The notes: a model not told the origin generated them from the sequence alone. Shown: positions 43,162-52,816, counted from the stretch's first letter. The stretch is DNA of 64,000 nt from Verrucomicrobiota bacterium (GCA_017309115.1 JAFLEF010000041.1:1-64000); one strand, 5' to 3'. Translations and numbers: made by a program.

Positions 43162-44520
43162 TCATCCCATGAAGCCGAGATCGGAAAGAGCAAGGGCTCC
43201 GAAATTGCCGAGGTTGGGGAAGATGGTTGGCAAATCGGCTTCCGAGACCCCCAGCCATTTCGCCAGCGTGGCTCCGTACTGTTCGGTGGAGGTCGTTGGA
43301 ATCAGGACTCCGCGGGACCCGCAATCGTCAGGTCCCTGCAAGGCGAGGTTCGGGAACGTGCCATAGACGTCGCCGCCTTGGACGGCGCCGCCGATGATCA
43401 GATGATGGTTGCCCCAGCCATGATCCGTGCCGGAACCGCTGGGCTGAAGGGATCGTCCGAAGTCCGACAAGGTGAAGCTGGTCACGCGATCGGCGACCCC
43501 CAGTTCCTGGGTGGACTGGTAGAAAGCCGCCACGGCTTCCGATACCTGCCGCAGCAGATCCCAATGTTGCCAGCTCTGAGACCCGTGCGTGTCGAATCCT
43601 CCCAGGGAACAGAAGAACACCTGCCGGCTCATGCCGGTGGATTGGCGCAGCGCAATGATCTTTGCCACTTGCTTCAACTGATTCCCCAGGCTGGTGCCGG
43701 GAAACACGGTGTTGACGGTGGCGGTGTTTCCCCGGAGCAGTGCGTTGAGCTCGAGAGCGTCCTTGCGGACTTGATTGGCGGACTGGATCAGCGCCAGACC
43801 GCTGTCGAATTCCAGTAGTTGCTGAAGACCCGTCAGCCGAGCCTGAGCGGCGGATTGAGGCCAGAGATTCAGGCCGCTGACATCGAGGTCGAATCCCGGC
43901 AGCAGACTGGCCGATTGCACGATTTTTCCGGTGCAGAACAGTGACTGGCCATTGGTGGAGATGCTGGCCGGGAAGGTCGACGATCCGTTGAGCGCGTGGA
44001 GCGCGTCCGCGGCTCGAGCGCCCCAGCCGGTTCCGCCGGAAGTGGACGGATAGCCGCTCTGCATCTGCTGGATCTGATCGGAATGCGAGAAGAGGTTGGT
44101 GGGGACCGGGGCTAGATTATTGAGAAACTGCTGCCGATTGATGGGGCCGACCAGCATGCCGGTATTGGCGAGGACGGCGAGGTGACCCTGGGCCCAGAGC
44201 GGATGTAGGGCGGCCAGACCGGGGTTGAGTCCGAAGGGCGTTCCGCTGGGCGTTTCCACGGGTAGTAGGGCGCCGTTGTTGTCGGGCAGCGCCATGTTGC
44301 CGCGACCGGCGTGATAGGCGTCGAATTCGGCCTGGGTCAGGGGCACGATGGTGTTGTGTCCGTCATTTCCGCCGACCAGAAAGATGCACACCAGGGCCTT
44401 GTAATCCGGGCTCGACTGGGCGAGGGCGTTCATCCGGCCCAAACGCGAAAGCAAGGCGGTGGCGCCAAGTCCGCAAAGCAGGGACCGGCGACTGAAACGA
44501 GGGTGAGTCAGGGGATTCAT
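43162..44520 (-). CDS. DUF1501 family protein with Tat-like signal
   Basis: Exported protein of 452 aa of the DUF1501 group, which has an alkaline-phosphatase/sulfatase-like fold of unknown activity. The N-terminus RFSRRSLLCGLGATALLSRLG is a twin-arginine-type signal. Landmarks are YKALVCIFLVGGNDGHNTIVPL, LAVLANTGMLVGPINRQQF, LGGFDTHGSQSWQHWDLLRQV, SDFGRSLQPSGSGTDHGWGNHH and a closing GVSEADLPTIFPNLGNF. It is the partner of the DUF1800 gene 25 bases upstream on the same strand, the standard two-gene unit in this phylum. Substrate unknown. Confidence 0.94.
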   Translation of the reverse strand: MNPLTHPRFSRRSLLCGLGATALLSRLGRMNALAQSSPDYKALVCIFLVGGNDGHNTIVPLTQAEFDAYHAGRGNMALPDNNGALLPVETPSGTPFGLNPGLAALHPLWAQGHLAVLANTGMLVGPINRQQFLNNLAPVPTNLFSHSDQIQQMQSGYPSTSGGTGWGARAADALHALNGSSTFPASISTNGQSLFCTGKIVQSASLLPGFDLDVSGLNLWPQSAAQARLTGLQQLLEFDSGLALIQSANQVRKDALELNALLRGNTATVNTVFPGTSLGNQLKQVAKIIALRQSTGMSRQVFFCSLGGFDTHGSQSWQHWDLLRQVSEAVAAFYQSTQELGVADRVTSFTLSDFGRSLQPSGSGTDHGWGNHHLIIGGAVQGGDVYGTFPNLALQGPDDCGSRGVLIPTTSTEQYGATLAKWLGVSEADLPTIFPNLGNFGALALSDLGFMG

Positions 44521-44545
44521 GGGAGAAGGGAAATTGGCAGTTGGA

Positions 44546-47317
44546 TTAGTATTGGACGGCGTACTGTCCGCTGAGGGCGGTTAGATAAAGTACGGTTTCG
44601 ATGCGGGTTTTGGCGTCATATCCCGGGGCAGCGGCATTGATCAGGACGGTCTTCATTTCGGCTGACATGCGACCGTAGAGCAGACGTTGGTTCACCTCTT
44701 CCACCAGGGCCGGAAGGTTGCTGCCGTAAGGTTGGAAGGGGGTCAGATCGAGGGTGAAATCGCCGCCCGAATTGCCGAGCAGATGATGGAAGAAATTACC
44801 CCGCAGAGTGGCTTCCGTGGGTGTGTAGATCTGGAACTCGGGACCGAACAGGGAACTCTTGGGAACCCGGTACAGCGGAGAGAACCAACTGAAGACTGAA
44901 GGTGGGTTGAGGGGGGATTGGGCGAAATAGCTGAACAGATAGGTGAGTTGTTGGGTGCTATTGAATTGGCCGTTGAGCGCTCGGAGGAACCCAGCGACTT
45001 GCAGAATCGGCTCCTTGAGTCGTCCGGAGTGGACGGTGGGTGTGTCGTTTCGGGCTTCGGGATCTGTCAGAATGGCCGTGATGACCGCCGGCAAATCGCC
45101 ATCGGTTTGTTGAAACACCGTAGAGACCCGTTCGATGTAATCGCGGCTGGGATTGCTGAGGACCAGACTGCGGATGAGACGAGTGGCGATGAACGGCGCG
45201 GTGTTGGGATGATTCATCAGAATCTCCAAAACACTCTCCAGATCCTGTTCGACGGTTTGTCCGGCAGGGATTGAGACGCCCAGGAGTGTCTTGCTGCCGA
45301 AGTCGTGATTGTTCGGCCGCGCTTCCATGGGGGCGCCGTGGTACTCGTTGTTGACGTCGTGGGGAGTGGCGCCGGGGGCAGTGGCATAGGTCCAACCGGT
45401 AAGCGCCCTGGAGAGCTCTGCGACATCGGCCTGGGTGTAGGCGGGAAGCGCGTTGGTTTGGGAATCGAGCAGTTGGCTCCCGTCCAGGTCGAGTTGCCAG
45501 AGTCCGATAGTGAAGAGTTGGAGCAGTTCGCGGGGATAGTTCTCGTTGGCACCTCCGCCGAGGCCGGGCTTGAGGGAATTCGCGAGATCCAGGTACTTGC
45601 CCATCGACGAAGTTTTGGTGACGTCCCGAAGCAAATCCCGGTAGTTGCCAAAGGCGTGCTGACGCAGTGCTTTCAGCCAAGGGAGCATTTCATCGGCGTA
45701 AACCAGTTTGCTGGCGGACGTGACTACGATTTGGCTCAGCGCGTAGATTACCCGTTGGCGGAGTTGGTCTGGGGCCGTCGTGTAGTTGTGGAGCATCCAG
45801 CGCTGCAGATCCTGCACGGAATTGCCGGCGGGCACGGGGAACGCCGTGGCCGAAAGTGCGAACTGAGCCTGCAACCAGGCGGGAATGCCCTGTTGCTGGA
45901 CCTGGGCCAGGGACGTCGGCGTGGGGCCAAAGGAGGCTTGTTCGAGAAAACGGGCTGCGCTCAGGGAAATCAGAACCGGCGGTGGAGGAGCAATCAGAGT
46001 GAGGATGGCTGAAGCGGTTCCACTGGGGTTGGCAACAGAAGTGGCGGTGACGGTAACGTTGCTTCCAGCGGGCAACGAAATGGGTGCGGTGTAGAGTCCG
46101 GACGAACTCACCGTTCCTACCGTGGGGTTGCCTCCGCTGATTCCGTTGACTGACCAGATCACCGCGGTGTTGGGACTGCCGGTGACCGTGGCGGCCAACG
46201 CTTGGGTGCCTCCGAGTGGGACTGACGCGGTGGTCGGGACGACGGCGACGGAGATCGGTGGCGGGGGCGCGATCAGAGTCACGGTGGCCTGGGCAAAGAC
46301 GAGTGGATTGGCCACCGAGGTTGCCCGAAGGGACACGGGATTGGCGACGGGGAGAGCGGCGGGTGCCGTGTAGTGACCGGCGGGGGAAATGAGGCCCAGA
46401 GTGGCATTTCCGCCGGTTACTCCGTTGACCGTCCAAGTAACCGCCAGATTGGTGCTACCCGCTACCGTGGCGGTGAATCCCTGACTCGCCCCGAGGGGCA
46501 GGGAGAGGCTGGTGGGCGTCAAGTTCACGGTGACTGGAGCACCACTGATCGTCACGGAAACGGAGTTCCCCGTGACTGCTCCAGGTGCGGGTTGGCGAAC
46601 AGCGATTTGGATTGTGCCAGGAGCGGCCGCGGCACCAACGGCGGTCAGCTTGGTGGGGGAGAAGTAGGTGGTGGGGAGATCCGCTCCGTTGGCGGTGACG
46701 ACGGAGTCCGGAGCGAAGTTGCTACCGTTCAAGCTGACTTCGAAGTTCCCGACCTGAAGAGTGCCGCCACCCACTTTGGAAACGCTCCAGAGCCAGGGAT
46801 ATTTGCGAGTCACCTTCAGCGAAGTGGCGGCCCAGGCTTGGGAGTAGGCGGTGCTTTGCGCTCGGATGGTGACGGTCGAGGGCGTGGGAGCGACGGAGGG
46901 GGCTTGGTAGAGTCCGCCGGGACTGATGGTGCCCACCGTGCTATTGCCCCCGGGGATGTCATTCACCAGCCAGGTGACGGTGTTGGGACTGAGCGGCACG
47001 TAGGCGCCGAACTGGCGGGAACTGGCCACGTCCACCGTGGTGTCCCGCGGCCAGAGATCAATGCCGCCGGCCGATTGCGCCTTCAACGGGGCGGAACCCA
47101 GCAGGCAGCCGACGAGAAGGATCAGAAGTGTTCCGGGGCGAATCAATCCATAGGCCAACAGTCCCAAGGCGCGTTCCCGATTGGCTTCCGGGCTGGGATC
47201 CGCCTCCAGCGGCTTGCAAAGAGGTCGCGGGGCATCGGGCGTGCGGGCACGGTTGGGCGTTGGAGGATTCCGGGGGATAGGTCGTGCCTGGAGGAAAGGA
47301 GGACGAACAGAGATCAT
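44546..47317 (-). CDS. DUF1800 protein with N-terminal Ig-like modules
   Basis: Exported protein of 923 aa. A hydrophobic stretch at about 60-81 (LIRPGTLLILLVGCLLG) ends near LKAQ and is the likely signal; the first 50 residues may be untranslated or a long n-region, with an alternative TTG near residue 54. About 85-460 holds several Ig-like or BIG-type modules with repeated GGNxTVGxISPxGxYxAP patterns (GGNSTVGTISPGGLYQAP, GGNATLGLISPAGHYTAP, GGNPTVGTVSSSGLYTAP). The DUF1800 domain (about 465-920) shows AARFLEQASFGPTPTSL, GGGANENYPRELLQLFTIGL and NNHDFGSKTLLG. It is transcribed with the DUF1501 gene, divergent from the sensor kinase. Confidence 0.92.
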   Translation of the reverse strand: MISVRPPFLQARPIPRNPPTPNRARTPDAPRPLCKPLEADPSPEANRERALGLLAYGLIRPGTLLILLVGCLLGSAPLKAQSAGGIDLWPRDTTVDVASSRQFGAYVPLSPNTVTWLVNDIPGGNSTVGTISPGGLYQAPSVAPTPSTVTIRAQSTAYSQAWAATSLKVTRKYPWLWSVSKVGGGTLQVGNFEVSLNGSNFAPDSVVTANGADLPTTYFSPTKLTAVGAAAAPGTIQIAVRQPAPGAVTGNSVSVTISGAPVTVNLTPTSLSLPLGASQGFTATVAGSTNLAVTWTVNGVTGGNATLGLISPAGHYTAPAALPVANPVSLRATSVANPLVFAQATVTLIAPPPPISVAVVPTTASVPLGGTQALAATVTGSPNTAVIWSVNGISGGNPTVGTVSSSGLYTAPISLPAGSNVTVTATSVANPSGTASAILTLIAPPPPVLISLSAARFLEQASFGPTPTSLAQVQQQGIPAWLQAQFALSATAFPVPAGNSVQDLQRWMLHNYTTAPDQLRQRVIYALSQIVVTSASKLVYADEMLPWLKALRQHAFGNYRDLLRDVTKTSSMGKYLDLANSLKPGLGGGANENYPRELLQLFTIGLWQLDLDGSQLLDSQTNALPAYTQADVAELSRALTGWTYATAPGATPHDVNNEYHGAPMEARPNNHDFGSKTLLGVSIPAGQTVEQDLESVLEILMNHPNTAPFIATRLIRSLVLSNPSRDYIERVSTVFQQTDGDLPAVITAILTDPEARNDTPTVHSGRLKEPILQVAGFLRALNGQFNSTQQLTYLFSYFAQSPLNPPSVFSWFSPLYRVPKSSLFGPEFQIYTPTEATLRGNFFHHLLGNSGGDFTLDLTPFQPYGSNLPALVEEVNQRLLYGRMSAEMKTVLINAAAPGYDAKTRIETVLYLTALSGQYAVQY

Positions 47318-47421
47318 GGGAACGTAGACTTGAGCTTGGGTCGAACTCGAAAGCCGCCGGCTCGGGCCGGTCTGACTTGGTTGTTCGGCTTGGTTGTACG
47401 GGGTGGGCCGCCGACTCGGCC

Positions 47422-50400
47422 ATGCGACTTTGGTCGATACCGAGGTCGACTTTGGTGGTATTGGCGAAACTCCGGCCGACCCGTATCAACCGGGGTATCC
47501 AAAACCGCCACTTCCACTGTTGCCTTATTTTCGTCGGGATATTGGCCGGCTGGGTTTGGTCCAGTTACGGGGCAAAGGCGGATACTGTCCGGCCCACCAA
47601 CGCCCGTCAGATTTTGGATCTGGGTCTGGAAGCTGTGGCGAAGAGTCCCCAAACGGTCTCCTTTTCGGGAATTGTGACCTGCCCGTTGGGAGGTGTTCCT
47701 TGGATTTACGTTCAGGACGAGACTGCGGGGATGCTCGTGTTGTACACCAATCGCGGTTCCGTATTCCGGGCGGGTCAGCGGGTCGACATCGTTGGGACGA
47801 CTTACGCCGGACAATTCGCGGTGCATGTGGTGGGGGCGGATGTGCGGGTTCGGGGGGAAGGATCGTTGCCGGAACCCAAGGTGGCCGAGGCGCGGCGTCT
47901 CGCGGCAGGGGAAGACTTTGGGCATTGGGTTCGGCTGACGGGTCGCGTGGTTGATGTCTATCGGGTCGGAAACACGGCTGTTCTGCGGGTGAACTCCGGA
48001 AGGCACCGGTTCTCGGTTCATGGCCCCACCCGCGAGTTTGGGGCGATCCCGGCACCGGACACGATACCGTTGGAATGGCTGGATGCCCGAATTGAGGTGA
48101 GTGGGATTTGTTGGACGGAAGTGGACGCGTCGAACCGCCCTTATCAGTTCCGCATCCACACCCCGGAGGCGCGCTGGGTGCGAATTCTGGAGCCAGGAAA
48201 TGCCGATCTCTTCGATCGCGAGACGGTGGCAATTGATCAGGTTCAGGCGGGCCATCCTCCTGAACTTCCCCGCGTCAAAGTGCGGGGTACGGTGACTCAT
48301 TTCATTCCGGGAGAACGGGTGTTTTTGCGAGATGCCACCGGATCGCTTCGCGCCCGGGTGATCCCGGAACTGGGGCGCTCCGATGCCGGGCAATTTTTTC
48401 GCCGACGCGATCATCTCGTCCCGCTTCGTCCGGGTGACGTGGTGGAGGTCGTGGGACATGGTGTGGCCGCGGGTCCCAGTACCAATCTGATGGACGCGGA
48501 GTATCGGCGCGTGGGTGGGGACACTTCCCCGATGCCGGTGGCGGTGGCGGTGGCGGCGTTTCGGGCCGGGGTTCATGACAATCAACTCGTGACTCTGACC
48601 GCTCGATTGGTGGATCGGCGCCCGTTGGTTTGGGGGGATCAGGTCGAGGACGTGCTTTGGCTTTCAGATGGCGAAGGGACCTTCCCAGCCTCGTTACGCA
48701 CCAAACCTGGTTCCGCGTTTGGCCGGTTCGCGACCAATTCGTTGCTACAGGTGACTGGAGTTTGTTTGATGAGCGTAGGTGAGGACGGTGCCTATTCGAC
48801 ACCGACCCTCCTCTTGCGGTCGGCGGAGGATGTGAGCCTTGCCCGAGAACCGCTTCCATGGGAGCGACTGCCGCCGGGGCGAATTTTGCTGGTTTCGGGA
48901 GTTCTGGGCATGGCGGCGGTAGGCTGGATTGGTGTGTTGCGTCGGCAGGTTCAGCAGCGCGAGGTCGCCGAGGAACGGGCCCGGCGCGGGGAAATTGCCA
49001 CCCGCACGATGAGCGCCTTCGCAACGTCACTACTGGCCCGCAACTCGGAAGAGGAAATCCTGTGGGACCTCGCGCAAAATTGCGTTTCGCGACTCGGGTT
49101 CACGGACTGCGTAATCTACCTCCTGGACGAACGAAAAGGGGTCCTGACCCAGAACGCGGCGTTTGGACCCAAGAATCCCGGCGGCCGCGAAATTCGGGAT
49201 CCGATCGCTTTGCCGTTAGGGCGGGGAATTGTGGGCAGCGTCGCCGCGACAGGTCGGCCGGAGCTGATCAAAGATACGCGGGGAGACCAGCGCTACATTG
49301 TAGATGACGAACGACGATTGTCCGAACTGGCGGTACCCATTGTCGCGGACGGCCGGGTGTTGGGCGTCATTGATTCCGAGCATCCGCAGGCGGGGTTCTT
49401 CACGGAAGACCACCTGGAAGTGCTGACCTCGATTGCGTCCCTCTGCGCGAACAAGCTGGTGCGGGTCCGGGCCGAGACCCGGTTGCGGGAACTAAACCTC
49501 GAGCTGGAACAGCGAATCGAGGACCGCACCCAGGAACTCGTGATCATCAATCAGCAGATGCGGGGCGAGATCAACGAGCGGGCGCGGGCGGAACAGGTGC
49601 AGAAGGCGCTTTTCGAAATCTCCGAGGCGGTTCACGCCGTGGCTGACCTGCCCAGTTTGTACGCCCGATTACACGCGATCATCGGCACCCTGATGCGGGC
49701 GGATAATTTCTACATTGCCCTGCTCGATGAAGCGACTGGTCTGGTGAGTTTTCCCTACCATCGGGATTTGGTGGATCCGCCGCCCAAGCCCCGACAGCGC
49801 GGCCGCGGCATGACGGAGTATGTTCTTCGTACCGGACGCTCGTCCCTGGCGGACCTGCATGAAATTCAGCGCCTGAAGGAGGCCGGGGAATATCAACAGA
49901 GTGGCCATCCCTCGGCGATCTGGTTGGGTGTTCCGCTGACTGTGGCAGGTCGGACGTTTGGGGTCATGGCCGTGCAGGATCAGAAGGATCCCGGGGCGTT
50001 TGGACCGGAGGAGAAACGAATTCTGGAATTCGTGGCCGGACAAACGGCGCTGGCGATTGAGCGAAAGCGCCGGGCGGAGGATTTGGTGCGAGCTTTGGGA
50101 CGCGAACGGGAGTTGAGCGAGTTAAAGGGGCGGTTTGTTTCCCTGGTGTCCCATGAATTCCGGACTCCGCTGGGCATTATCCTCAGCTCGGCCGAGATCC
50201 TCGACGCGTATTTGCACCGCATGACGCCCGAGGAACGGCAGGAAAATGTGAATGACATCCTCCAGGCAACCCGCCACATGGCCCGTCTGGTGGAAAATGT
50301 GCTGCTCCTGGGCCGCGGTGAAGCGGGGCGGCTCACCTGTCAGCCGGAGGCGGCGGATCTCGAGAGTGCCTGCCGCCGGTTTGTGGAAGATGTGTCGGCT

Positions 50401-50853
50401 GCGACCCACCATCGGTGTCCGCTCCAGTTGATCTTGCCCCCAGTGATTGGCCCGGCCCGATTCGATGAAGGGATTTTGCGCCACATCTTCACCAACCTGC
50501 TGGACAACGCAGTGAAATACTCTCCAGCGGGAACGCCGGTGGAATTCCTTGTGGAAGCGCGACCGCCGTGGGCAGTTCTGACGGTGCGGGACTCCGGGCG
50601 GGGAATTCCCGAGGCGGACCGACCGCAGTTGTTCCAGGCCTTTCACCGGGGTTCCAATGTGGGGAACGTTCCCGGATCCGGGCTGGGCTTGGTCATTGTC
50701 AAATACTGCGTCCAGCTTCAGGGCGGTCGGGTCGAGCTGACCAGCGCGCCTGGGACGGGTACTTGCGCCACAGTCTTCTTGCCGATTCTGGGTCCACTGA
50801 TGTCACCCGGAATGGACCCGGAACTGGCGGGGACGGTGGAAGGCGTTTCTTGA
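47422..50853 (+). CDS. Membrane histidine kinase with OB-like sensor and two GAF domains
   Basis: Sensor kinase of 1143 aa from the ATG at 47422; the frame's GTG at 47284 overlaps the divergent DUF1800 gene. An extracytoplasmic part (about 50-480) shows two OB-fold-like repeats (VSFSGIVTCPLGGVPWIYVQ, VKVRGTVTHFIPGERVFLRD) found in verrucomicrobial kinases. A membrane span (ILLVSGVLGMAAVGWIGVL, about 488-506) is followed by GAF domain 1 (to about 690), a coiled coil (LNLELEQRIEDRTQEL) and GAF domain 2 (about 735-890). The HisKA box is FVSLVSHEFRTPLG with His911, N-box FTNLLDNAVKYSP, G-boxes DSGRGIPEAD and GSGLGLVIVKY. The response regulator starts one base after the stop. Confidence 0.93.
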   Translation: MRLWSIPRSTLVVLAKLRPTRINRGIQNRHFHCCLIFVGILAGWVWSSYGAKADTVRPTNARQILDLGLEAVAKSPQTVSFSGIVTCPLGGVPWIYVQDETAGMLVLYTNRGSVFRAGQRVDIVGTTYAGQFAVHVVGADVRVRGEGSLPEPKVAEARRLAAGEDFGHWVRLTGRVVDVYRVGNTAVLRVNSGRHRFSVHGPTREFGAIPAPDTIPLEWLDARIEVSGICWTEVDASNRPYQFRIHTPEARWVRILEPGNADLFDRETVAIDQVQAGHPPELPRVKVRGTVTHFIPGERVFLRDATGSLRARVIPELGRSDAGQFFRRRDHLVPLRPGDVVEVVGHGVAAGPSTNLMDAEYRRVGGDTSPMPVAVAVAAFRAGVHDNQLVTLTARLVDRRPLVWGDQVEDVLWLSDGEGTFPASLRTKPGSAFGRFATNSLLQVTGVCLMSVGEDGAYSTPTLLLRSAEDVSLAREPLPWERLPPGRILLVSGVLGMAAVGWIGVLRRQVQQREVAEERARRGEIATRTMSAFATSLLARNSEEEILWDLAQNCVSRLGFTDCVIYLLDERKGVLTQNAAFGPKNPGGREIRDPIALPLGRGIVGSVAATGRPELIKDTRGDQRYIVDDERRLSELAVPIVADGRVLGVIDSEHPQAGFFTEDHLEVLTSIASLCANKLVRVRAETRLRELNLELEQRIEDRTQELVIINQQMRGEINERARAEQVQKALFEISEAVHAVADLPSLYARLHAIIGTLMRADNFYIALLDEATGLVSFPYHRDLVDPPPKPRQRGRGMTEYVLRTGRSSLADLHEIQRLKEAGEYQQSGHPSAIWLGVPLTVAGRTFGVMAVQDQKDPGAFGPEEKRILEFVAGQTALAIERKRRAEDLVRALGRERELSELKGRFVSLVSHEFRTPLGIILSSAEILDAYLHRMTPEERQENVNDILQATRHMARLVENVLLLGRGEAGRLTCQPEAADLESACRRFVEDVSAATHHRCPLQLILPPVIGPARFDEGILRHIFTNLLDNAVKYSPAGTPVEFLVEARPPWAVLTVRDSGRGIPEADRPQLFQAFHRGSNVGNVPGSGLGLVIVKYCVQLQGGRVELTSAPGTGTCATVFLPILGPLMSPGMDPELAGTVEGVS

Positions 50854-51231
50854 ATGAACATTCCTGTTTCCATGAACACCATTCTGCTGATTGAAGATCA
50901 GCCCACGATGCGCCGAAAAACGGCGACCATTTTGCGCATGGAGGGCTACGCGGTTTTGGAAGCTGAGGGTGCTGCTGCGGGATCGAAGCTGGCGGCGGAA
51001 GAGCTGCCGGACGTCGTCCTGTGCGACATCATGTTGCCCGATGGGGACGGCTACGAGGTATTGCGGGGATTGCGGAAGGATCCGGCCACCGCGACGACTC
51101 CGTTCATCTTTCTGACGGCCCGGGGCGGCAAGGTGGATATTCGCGCGGGAATGAATTTGGGAGCGGACGACTACTTGGTGAAACCGGTGCTGCGGTTGGA
51201 TCTGTTTTGGGAAATCGGGAGGCGACGGTGA
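50854..51231 (+). CDS. Response regulator receiver domain, truncated from a LuxR-type regulator
   Basis: CheY-like receiver of 125 aa, cotranscribed with the upstream histidine kinase (start directly after its TGA; an alternative ATG is at 50872). Asp15, the phospho-acceptor Asp58 (VLCDIMLPDGDGYEVL), Thr88 (FLTA) and Lys110 (YLVKP) are all present. It stops at RRR without an output domain. In the +1 frame, the sequence over and after its end encodes the last helices of a LuxR/GerE-type DNA-binding domain, so the original protein was probably a full regulator that lost the middle of its HTH by deletion and frameshift. It may work as a single-domain regulator now. Confidence 0.88.
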   Translation: MNIPVSMNTILLIEDQPTMRRKTATILRMEGYAVLEAEGAAAGSKLAAEELPDVVLCDIMLPDGDGYEVLRGLRKDPATATTPFIFLTARGGKVDIRAGMNLGADDYLVKPVLRLDLFWEIGRRR

Positions 51232-51338
51232 AGAAGTTGGCCGGACTGGTATTCGACAAGCTCGGGGTCGGCAGCCGGACGGCGGCGGCGTTGCGGGCCG
51301 TGGAGGTGTTGTCGGTGAAGCAGTTAAGGGACGGCTGA
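51207..51338 (+). pseudogene. Remnant of a LuxR-type HTH, frameshifted from the receiver
   Basis: In the frame starting at 51207 the translation reads LGNREATVKKLAGLVFDKLG then VGSRTAAALRAVEVL. This matches the recognition helix and last helix of GerE-type domains, where NREIAxxLxISEATVKKHxxxIFxKLGVxxRTAAALRALEVL is usual. Here the residues between NRE and ATVKK are missing and the frame is shifted relative to the receiver (50854-51231), which ends in this stretch. It may be expressed as a 36-aa product from GTG 51228, but a decayed tail is more likely. Confidence 0.72.
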
Positions 51339-51451
51339 GGGGGTTCGATGAGGCGAGTTCTCATGAAGCCGGTGGTGTCATTTCGCAGCGGACCCGTGAA
51401 GCCCGAAGGAATAGCTCCGTGGAGCGTCGCCCCGGCGGGCTTTGGTGCTTG

Positions 51452-51485
51452 CAGGCTTCTCGTCTGTTTCGACGAGCCAAGCCTG
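51452..51485 (+). other. Predicted RNA hairpin in the porin leader
   Basis: CAGGCTT-CTCGTC and GACGAG-CC-AAGCCTG form a stem of about 13 bp with a 2-base bulge and a TGTTTC loop. It lies 160 bases before the porin start and is not followed by a T-run, so it is not a simple terminator. It could be a leader structure or an sRNA part. The 308-base gap from 51339 to 51646 holds no gene; the promoter was not recognised. Confidence 0.5.
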
Positions 51486-51646
51486 GCGCTTGGGAAAGAC
51501 CTCATCAAATGGCCCCAAACTCCAAGAATTCTGTTGTCTGTGTGGAAGGGCGTTTTCTAAGCTCCAGCCCGAACCGCTCTTTTGGGCGGGGCCTGGCTTC
51601 GTGCCAGTCCATGTACTCACCAAAACAACATTGCAGGAGGAACAGC

Positions 51647-52816
51647 ATGAAGTTTAACAAATTGACAGTCGGGCTACTCGCCACTGGCGTTGTCAGCCTC
51701 GGGTCCGTCGCTATGGCGGATGAAAGCCCCATCTCGTCGCTGGTCAGCGGGACGACGATCGGCGGTGCGGTCGATACTTCCGGACAGTGGAAAACGGGTT
51801 CTGGAAGCACGATGGCCAACCGGTTCATCAATACCGCTCCGGATCACTACAACGGCATCAACCTGGAATTCTTCGAATTCCGCATTGAGAAGCCCCTCGA
51901 CGAAGGTCAGTGGAGCGCCGGCTACAAGGCCGAAATGTGGTTCGGCCAGGACGCGAATGCGTTGCCCGGTAGCCTGAGCGAAGGCGTCGCGGTCAAGCAG
52001 GCGTATGTGGCCTTGCGCGCGCCGATCGGTAACGGACTCGACTTCAAGATTGGTCAGTTCGACCCGATCATCGGTTACGAAGTGGCCTCAAGCTATGCCA
52101 ACCCGAACTTCTCCCGCGCCATGGGGTTCTGGATCGAACCCTACTCCCACACGGGTGCCCTGGCGTCCTATCAGGTGACGGAATGGCTCGGTGTGGTGGG
52201 CGGCGTTGCTGACACCGCGTTCGGTGTGATGAACACCAAGCAGCCTTGGTCGTGGGCGCCGGGAACTCCGGCCACGACGGGCAATCCGAAGGGCGACGGC
52301 ATCCTGACCTATATGGGTGCGCTGAGCCTTAAGGCCCCGGAAAGCTGGGGTTGGTTGGCCGGTTCTTCCCTCTACGGCGGTATCGTGGACGGCGGTCTGT
52401 CAGGCTCCACCGACTCCGTGAACTACTACGTCGGGTTGTCGATGCCGACTCCGATCAAGGAAGTCACCGTGGGCGCGGCCTGGGATTACATCTCGGACGG
52501 CTACGGCGAAGGCTCCTGGGGTCAGGCGATCGCAGGCTACATCTCCTGGCAGATCACCGAGAAGCTCAAGGCCACCAGCCGTGTTGAGTTTGCGAACTCC
52601 AATACGCAGATCTGGATCACCCCGGTGGACGATCCGTCCTATCAAGGCGGCGCGGAAGAGATCTTCGCGGTCACTGCGACCCTCGACTACGCGCTGTGGG
52701 CGAACGTGGTGTCCCGTATCGAAATGATCTGGGATCACGACCTCAAAGGCAACGAGGCCTTCAATCAGAGCAACAACGCGATCCTCTTGGTCGCGGAAAT
52801 TGCCTACAAGTTCTAA
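51647..52816 (+). CDS. Outer-membrane beta-barrel porin
   Basis: Outer-membrane protein of 389 aa. The ATG at 51647 follows GCAGGAGGAACAGC, a strong ribosome site, and the frame's earlier start is not used. MKFNKLTVGLLATGVVSLG ends in a cleavage site near AMADE. The mature chain alternates amphipathic beta strands (FFEFRIEKPLDEGQWSAGYK, AYVALRAPIGNGLDFKIGQF, YYVGLSMPTPIKEVTVGAAW) and ends in a C-terminal Phe after ILLVAEIAYK, the typical barrel signature. It resembles BBP2-like porins of Bacteroidetes and Verrucomicrobia. It is monocistronic with a very strong terminator, suggesting high expression. Confidence 0.9.
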   Translation: MKFNKLTVGLLATGVVSLGSVAMADESPISSLVSGTTIGGAVDTSGQWKTGSGSTMANRFINTAPDHYNGINLEFFEFRIEKPLDEGQWSAGYKAEMWFGQDANALPGSLSEGVAVKQAYVALRAPIGNGLDFKIGQFDPIIGYEVASSYANPNFSRAMGFWIEPYSHTGALASYQVTEWLGVVGGVADTAFGVMNTKQPWSWAPGTPATTGNPKGDGILTYMGALSLKAPESWGWLAGSSLYGGIVDGGLSGSTDSVNYYVGLSMPTPIKEVTVGAAWDYISDGYGEGSWGQAIAGYISWQITEKLKATSRVEFANSNTQIWITPVDDPSYQGGAEEIFAVTATLDYALWANVVSRIEMIWDHDLKGNEAFNQSNNAILLVAEIAYKF

